From Cedecea colo (GTDB lineage: Bacteria > Pseudomonadota > Gammaproteobacteria > Enterobacterales > Enterobacteriaceae): 64,000 nucleotides of DNA. The notes under the pieces are model-generated. The model saw nothing but the letters and a program-made list of their open reading frames with translations, ran no database searches and was not told where the DNA came from. The DNA lies in NCBI RefSeq assembly GCF_011808225.1, contig NZ_SOYS01000007.1:1-64000 (forward strand), read 5' to 3'. How positions within the stretch are numbered: position 1 is the stretch's first letter; every line of letters begins with the position of its first letter. Positions 61,573 to 64,000 of this stretch are shown here, piece by piece. A program made the translations under genes and the position numbers.

Positions 61573-63071
61573 TGGAACGCCCTAATATCCTGTTTATTAT
61601 GACCGATACCCAGGCCACTAATATGGTGGGCTGCTACAGCGGTAAGCCGCTTAATACCAATAATATCGACAGTCTGGCCGAAGAAGGTATCCGCTTTAAC
61701 TCGGCCTATACCTGCGCTCCGGTTTGTACGCCAGCGCGTGCCGGGCTGTTCACCGGTATCTATTCGAACCAGTCCGGGCCGTGGACGAACAACGTCGCAC
61801 CGGGCAAAAACATCTCCACCATGGGGCGTTACTTCAAGGATGCGGGCTATAAAACCTGTTACATCGGTAAATGGCATCTGGATGGACATGATTACTTCGG
61901 CACCGGCGTTTGCCCGCCGGAGTGGGATAAGGATTACTGGTTTGACGGGGCGAACTACCTCGCAGAATTAACAGAAAAAGAGATCGGTCTGTGGCGCAAC
62001 GGTTTAAACAGCGTGGAAGATCTGGTGGAGAACGCTATCGATAAAACCTTCACCTGGGCGCACCGTATCAGCAATCGCGCCATCGATTTTCTCGCCCAGC
62101 CGCAGCGCCAGGATGCGCCTTTCCTGATGGTCATCTCCTATGATGAGCCGCACCATCCGTTTACCTGTCCGGTTGAGTATCTTGAAAAATATAAAGATTT
62201 TCATTACGACCTCGGCGAGAAGGCGTTTGATAATTTAGCCAACAAGCCGGTGCATCATCGCTTATGGTCTGAGGCGATGCCGTCCCCGGTTGGGGCCGAC
62301 GGGCGCTACCACCATCCGCTCTATTTTGCGTGCAATGATTTTGTCGATGATGAAATTGGCCGCGTGGTGAATTCGCTTACGCCGGAACAGCGGGAAAATA
62401 CCTGGGTGGTTTATACCTCCGATCATGGTGAGATGATGGGCGCGCACAGGCTTATCAGCAAAGGGGCGGCGATGTATGATGACATCACGCGTATCCCGCT
62501 GATTTTCCGTCCGCCAACCGGACAGGCACAGCCCATGCAGGTTGATACACCGGTCAGCCATGTCGACGTGCTGCCAACGCTAATGAAGCTGGCAGGTATT
62601 CATCAGCCGGACATCCTGGCTGGAGAAAATATTCTTGATGTCGAGGATGAGCGCGGCGTGATGGTGGAGTTTAACCGCTATGAAATTGAGCATGACAGCT
62701 TCGGCGGTTTTATCCCGGTGCGCGGCTGGGTGACCAACCGTTTCAAACTGGTGCTCAACCTGTTTACCAGCGACGAGCTGTACGACAGGCAAAACGACCC
62801 GGACGAAATGCACAACCTGATAGACGATCTGCGCTACGCTGAAAAGCGTGACAGGCTGCACGATGAGCTTATGGATTATATGGATAAAATCCGCGATCCT
62901 TTCCGCACCTATCAGTGGTCGTGCCGCCCGTGGCGCAAAGAAGCGAAACCGCGCTGGATGGGCGCATTCCGCCCGCGACCGGCAGACGATTATTCGCCAG
63001 TGGTGCGGGATTACGACACCGGTATGCCGACTCAGGGTGTTAAGGTGGAAGAGAAGAAGCAGAAGTTTTAA
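61572..63071 (+). CDS. yidJ: Sulfatase YidJ (formylglycine-type)
   Basis: A 499-aa type I sulfatase (E. coli YidJ 497 aa). The formylglycine site is C52-T-P-A-R in the CxPxR motif, with metal residues D11/D12-type start (IMTDTQATN) and a downstream SDHGEMMGAH. No signal peptide is seen, so it acts in the cytoplasm on a substrate brought in by YidK. The cysteine type of site needs an activating enzyme; yidF, an anaerobic sulfatase-maturase relative, begins at the right end of the window. Confidence 0.94.
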   Translation: MERPNILFIMTDTQATNMVGCYSGKPLNTNNIDSLAEEGIRFNSAYTCAPVCTPARAGLFTGIYSNQSGPWTNNVAPGKNISTMGRYFKDAGYKTCYIGKWHLDGHDYFGTGVCPPEWDKDYWFDGANYLAELTEKEIGLWRNGLNSVEDLVENAIDKTFTWAHRISNRAIDFLAQPQRQDAPFLMVISYDEPHHPFTCPVEYLEKYKDFHYDLGEKAFDNLANKPVHHRLWSEAMPSPVGADGRYHHPLYFACNDFVDDEIGRVVNSLTPEQRENTWVVYTSDHGEMMGAHRLISKGAAMYDDITRIPLIFRPPTGQAQPMQVDTPVSHVDVLPTLMKLAGIHQPDILAGENILDVEDERGVMVEFNRYEIEHDSFGGFIPVRGWVTNRFKLVLNLFTSDELYDRQNDPDEMHNLIDDLRYAEKRDRLHDELMDYMDKIRDPFRTYQWSCRPWRKEAKPRWMGAFRPRPADDYSPVVRDYDTGMPTQGVKVEEKKQKF

Positions 63072-63129
63072 TGGCTTTTACCCTCTCTCTGGAAGGGAGA
63101 GGGTACAAAGAGATGGTCCGGTTTTCTTC

Positions 63130-63258
63130 CTCAGCCCTTTGGGAGAGGGAATAAAAAGCCAGCCCAATTTTTTCTCTCAGCCCTTTGGGAGAGGGAACAA
63201 AAAGCCAGCCCGATTTTCTCTCTCGGCCTTTTGAGAGAGGGCCGGGATGAGGGGCAAT
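63130..63258. repeat. Three tandem 46-bp units in the yidJ-yidH gap
   Basis: CTCAGCCCTTTGGGAGAGGGA starts at 63130 and 63176, and a diverged copy (CTCGGCCTTTTGAGAGAGGG) at 63222: an exact 46-bp period. Each unit has a CTC...GAG dyad followed by AAAAAGCCAGCCC. A related dyad (CCCTCTCT..AGGGAGAGGG) lies just before, at 63081-63103. The unit resembles the widespread enterobacterial GGGAGAGGG intergenic repeat. In E. coli this gap holds yidI. Confidence 0.9.
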
Positions 63259-63273
63259 GAAAAAGGATGTTAA

Positions 63274-63621
63274 ATGAAAATAGCCAAAGTAGGCGAAGCG
63301 CCAGACTACCGTTTCTCGCTTGCTAACGAACGTACCTTCCTGGCGTGGATCCGCACCGCGCTGGGCTTTCTGGCCGCGGGTGTCGGGCTTGATCAGTTCG
63401 CGCCCGATCTCGCCACGCCGCTTATTCGCGAAACCATTGCGCTGCTGCTGTGTATGTTTGCCGGCATGCTGGCGATTTACGGCTACCTGCGCTGGCTGCG
63501 CAATGAAAAAGCGATGCGTCTGAAACAGGATCTGCCCTATACCCGCAGCCTGCAGGTTATCAGCCTGGTGATGGTTATTATTGCCGCTGTCGTGATGCTG
63601 ATGGTGGTGTATGCCGGATAG
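63274..63621 (+). CDS. yidH: DUF202 inner-membrane protein YidH
   Basis: A 115-aa membrane protein with three hydrophobic segments and the DUF202 signature ANERTFLAWIRTALGFLAAGVGLDQF near the N-terminus. Length equals E. coli YidH. It overlaps yidG by 11 bp. Function unknown; the yidGH pair may be a two-component membrane complex. Confidence 0.92.
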   Translation: MKIAKVGEAPDYRFSLANERTFLAWIRTALGFLAAGVGLDQFAPDLATPLIRETIALLLCMFAGMLAIYGYLRWLRNEKAMRLKQDLPYTRSLQVISLVMVIIAAVVMLMVVYAG

Positions 63622-63970
63622 CCGTATGCAACGGCGCAGCGTCGATCCGGGCCTGCAGCCCGAGCGCACGTCTCTGGCATGGTTTCGTACGCTGCTGGGA
63701 TATGGCGCATTGCTCGCTCTTGCGCTACGTCATAGCTGGCATCATGCCGGTATGTTTTTCTGGATGGCCTTTATCTTGCTGGCCGCCGTGGCGGTGGTTA
63801 TCTATCGCTATGCCCGCGAGCGTAACCTGATGGATATCGCTATCAGTGATTTTGCTGATAAACGTACCATGCGCGCCAAATTGCTTATTGCACTGGCGGT
63901 CTGCTGCCTCGCTTTGCTGTTTGCGACGGCGCATGTGCAGCAAATTGTGGCGCTGACGGGAGGCCTGTAA
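63611..63970 (+). CDS. yidG: DUF202 inner-membrane protein YidG
   Basis: A 119-aa membrane protein of the same DUF202 family as YidH (QPERTSLAWFRTLLGYGALLALALRH) with three membrane segments. E. coli YidG is 120 aa. It starts inside the end of yidH and ends with TAATG, where yidF starts. Function unknown. Confidence 0.92.
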   Translation: MPDSRMQRRSVDPGLQPERTSLAWFRTLLGYGALLALALRHSWHHAGMFFWMAFILLAAVAVVIYRYARERNLMDIAISDFADKRTMRAKLLIALAVCCLALLFATAHVQQIVALTGGL

Positions 63971-64000
63971 TGCGTGGCTGTCATGTTATGACTAAACCCA
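63970..64000 (+). CDS. yidF: yidF, anaerobic sulfatase-maturase-like protein (first 10 codons only)
   Basis: ATG overlaps the yidG stop by one base. The ten codons give MRGCHVMTKP. The HVMTKP segment is typical of the start of anaerobic sulfatase-maturating radical-SAM enzymes, and E. coli has yidF here. The rest of the gene, including the CxxxCxxC cluster motif, is beyond the window. Confidence 0.6.
   Translation, partial: MRGCHVMTKP

Noticed and set aside
63130-63258. The tandem 46-bp units as a possible CRISPR array.
   Set aside because: The units repeat along nearly their whole length, have no variable spacers and no cas genes nearby.

Overview
The window is chromosomal DNA from a member of the Enterobacteriaceae. 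The 16S 5' end, the proteins and the gene order closely follow the Escherichia coli replication-origin region. The genus cannot be fixed by eye; an Enterobacter/Leclercia/Kosakonia-like relative is plausible. Most of the window is conserved core genome. Accessory change is concentrated after about 53 kb.

Layout. 1-0.7 kb holds the 5' end of a 16S rRNA gene on the minus strand, with its leader and tandem P1/P2 promoters. 0.7-7.4 kb holds yieP and the ribose operon rbsDACBKR, with two RbsR-type palindromes upstream. 7.5-12.5 kb has kup and ravA-viaA. 12.5-17.6 kb has asnA/asnC, mioC, oriC, mnmG and rsmG. 18.2-25.2 kb is the complete ATP synthase operon atpIBEFHAGDC. 25.5-28.9 kb is glmU-glmS. 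29.0-33.7 kb is pstSCAB-phoU behind a four-repeat Pho box. 33.7-37.4 kb has yieH, adeP, chrR and yieE. 37.5-41.4 kb is mnmE and the rpmH-rnpA-yidD-yidC operon. 42.0-48.0 kb is dnaA-dnaN-recF-gyrB. 48.1-49.6 kb has yidB and yidA. 49.7-55.5 kb is a D-galactonate cluster, dgoRKAD, followed by a non-DgoT transporter and a 2-hydroxyacid dehydrogenase. 55.5-58.4 kb has yidR, yidQ and the heat-shock pair ibpA-ibpB. 58.4-58.8 kb is a deletion scar. 58.8-64.0 kb is yidL/yidK-yidJ-(no yidI)-yidH-yidG and the first codons of yidF.

How the genes work together. Around the origin sit replication initiation (oriC, dnaA, mioC), the sliding clamp, RecF, gyrase, tRNA modification (mnmE, mnmG), 16S methylation (rsmG) and membrane insertion (yidC). 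ATP synthase and cell-wall precursor synthesis (glmU, glmS) follow. The ribose, phosphate and galactonate modules are each transport plus enzymes plus regulator. The yidL-K-J-(F) set looks like import and intracellular desulfation of an unidentified sulfated compound.

Most unusual observations. (1) Directly behind the ibpB terminator is a fragment that looks like the 5' end of a group II intron, joined to a frameshifted yidE 3' remnant. (2) In the dgo cluster, dgoT is replaced by an unrelated transporter plus a 2-hydroxyacid dehydrogenase. (3) The yidB-yidA gap carries three strong hairpins, two of them identical. (4) Several E. coli neighbours are missing: hsrA, yidZ-mdtL-tnaCAB, cbrA, glv/yidP and yidI. 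No phage, complete insertion sequence, CRISPR array or tRNA gene was seen.
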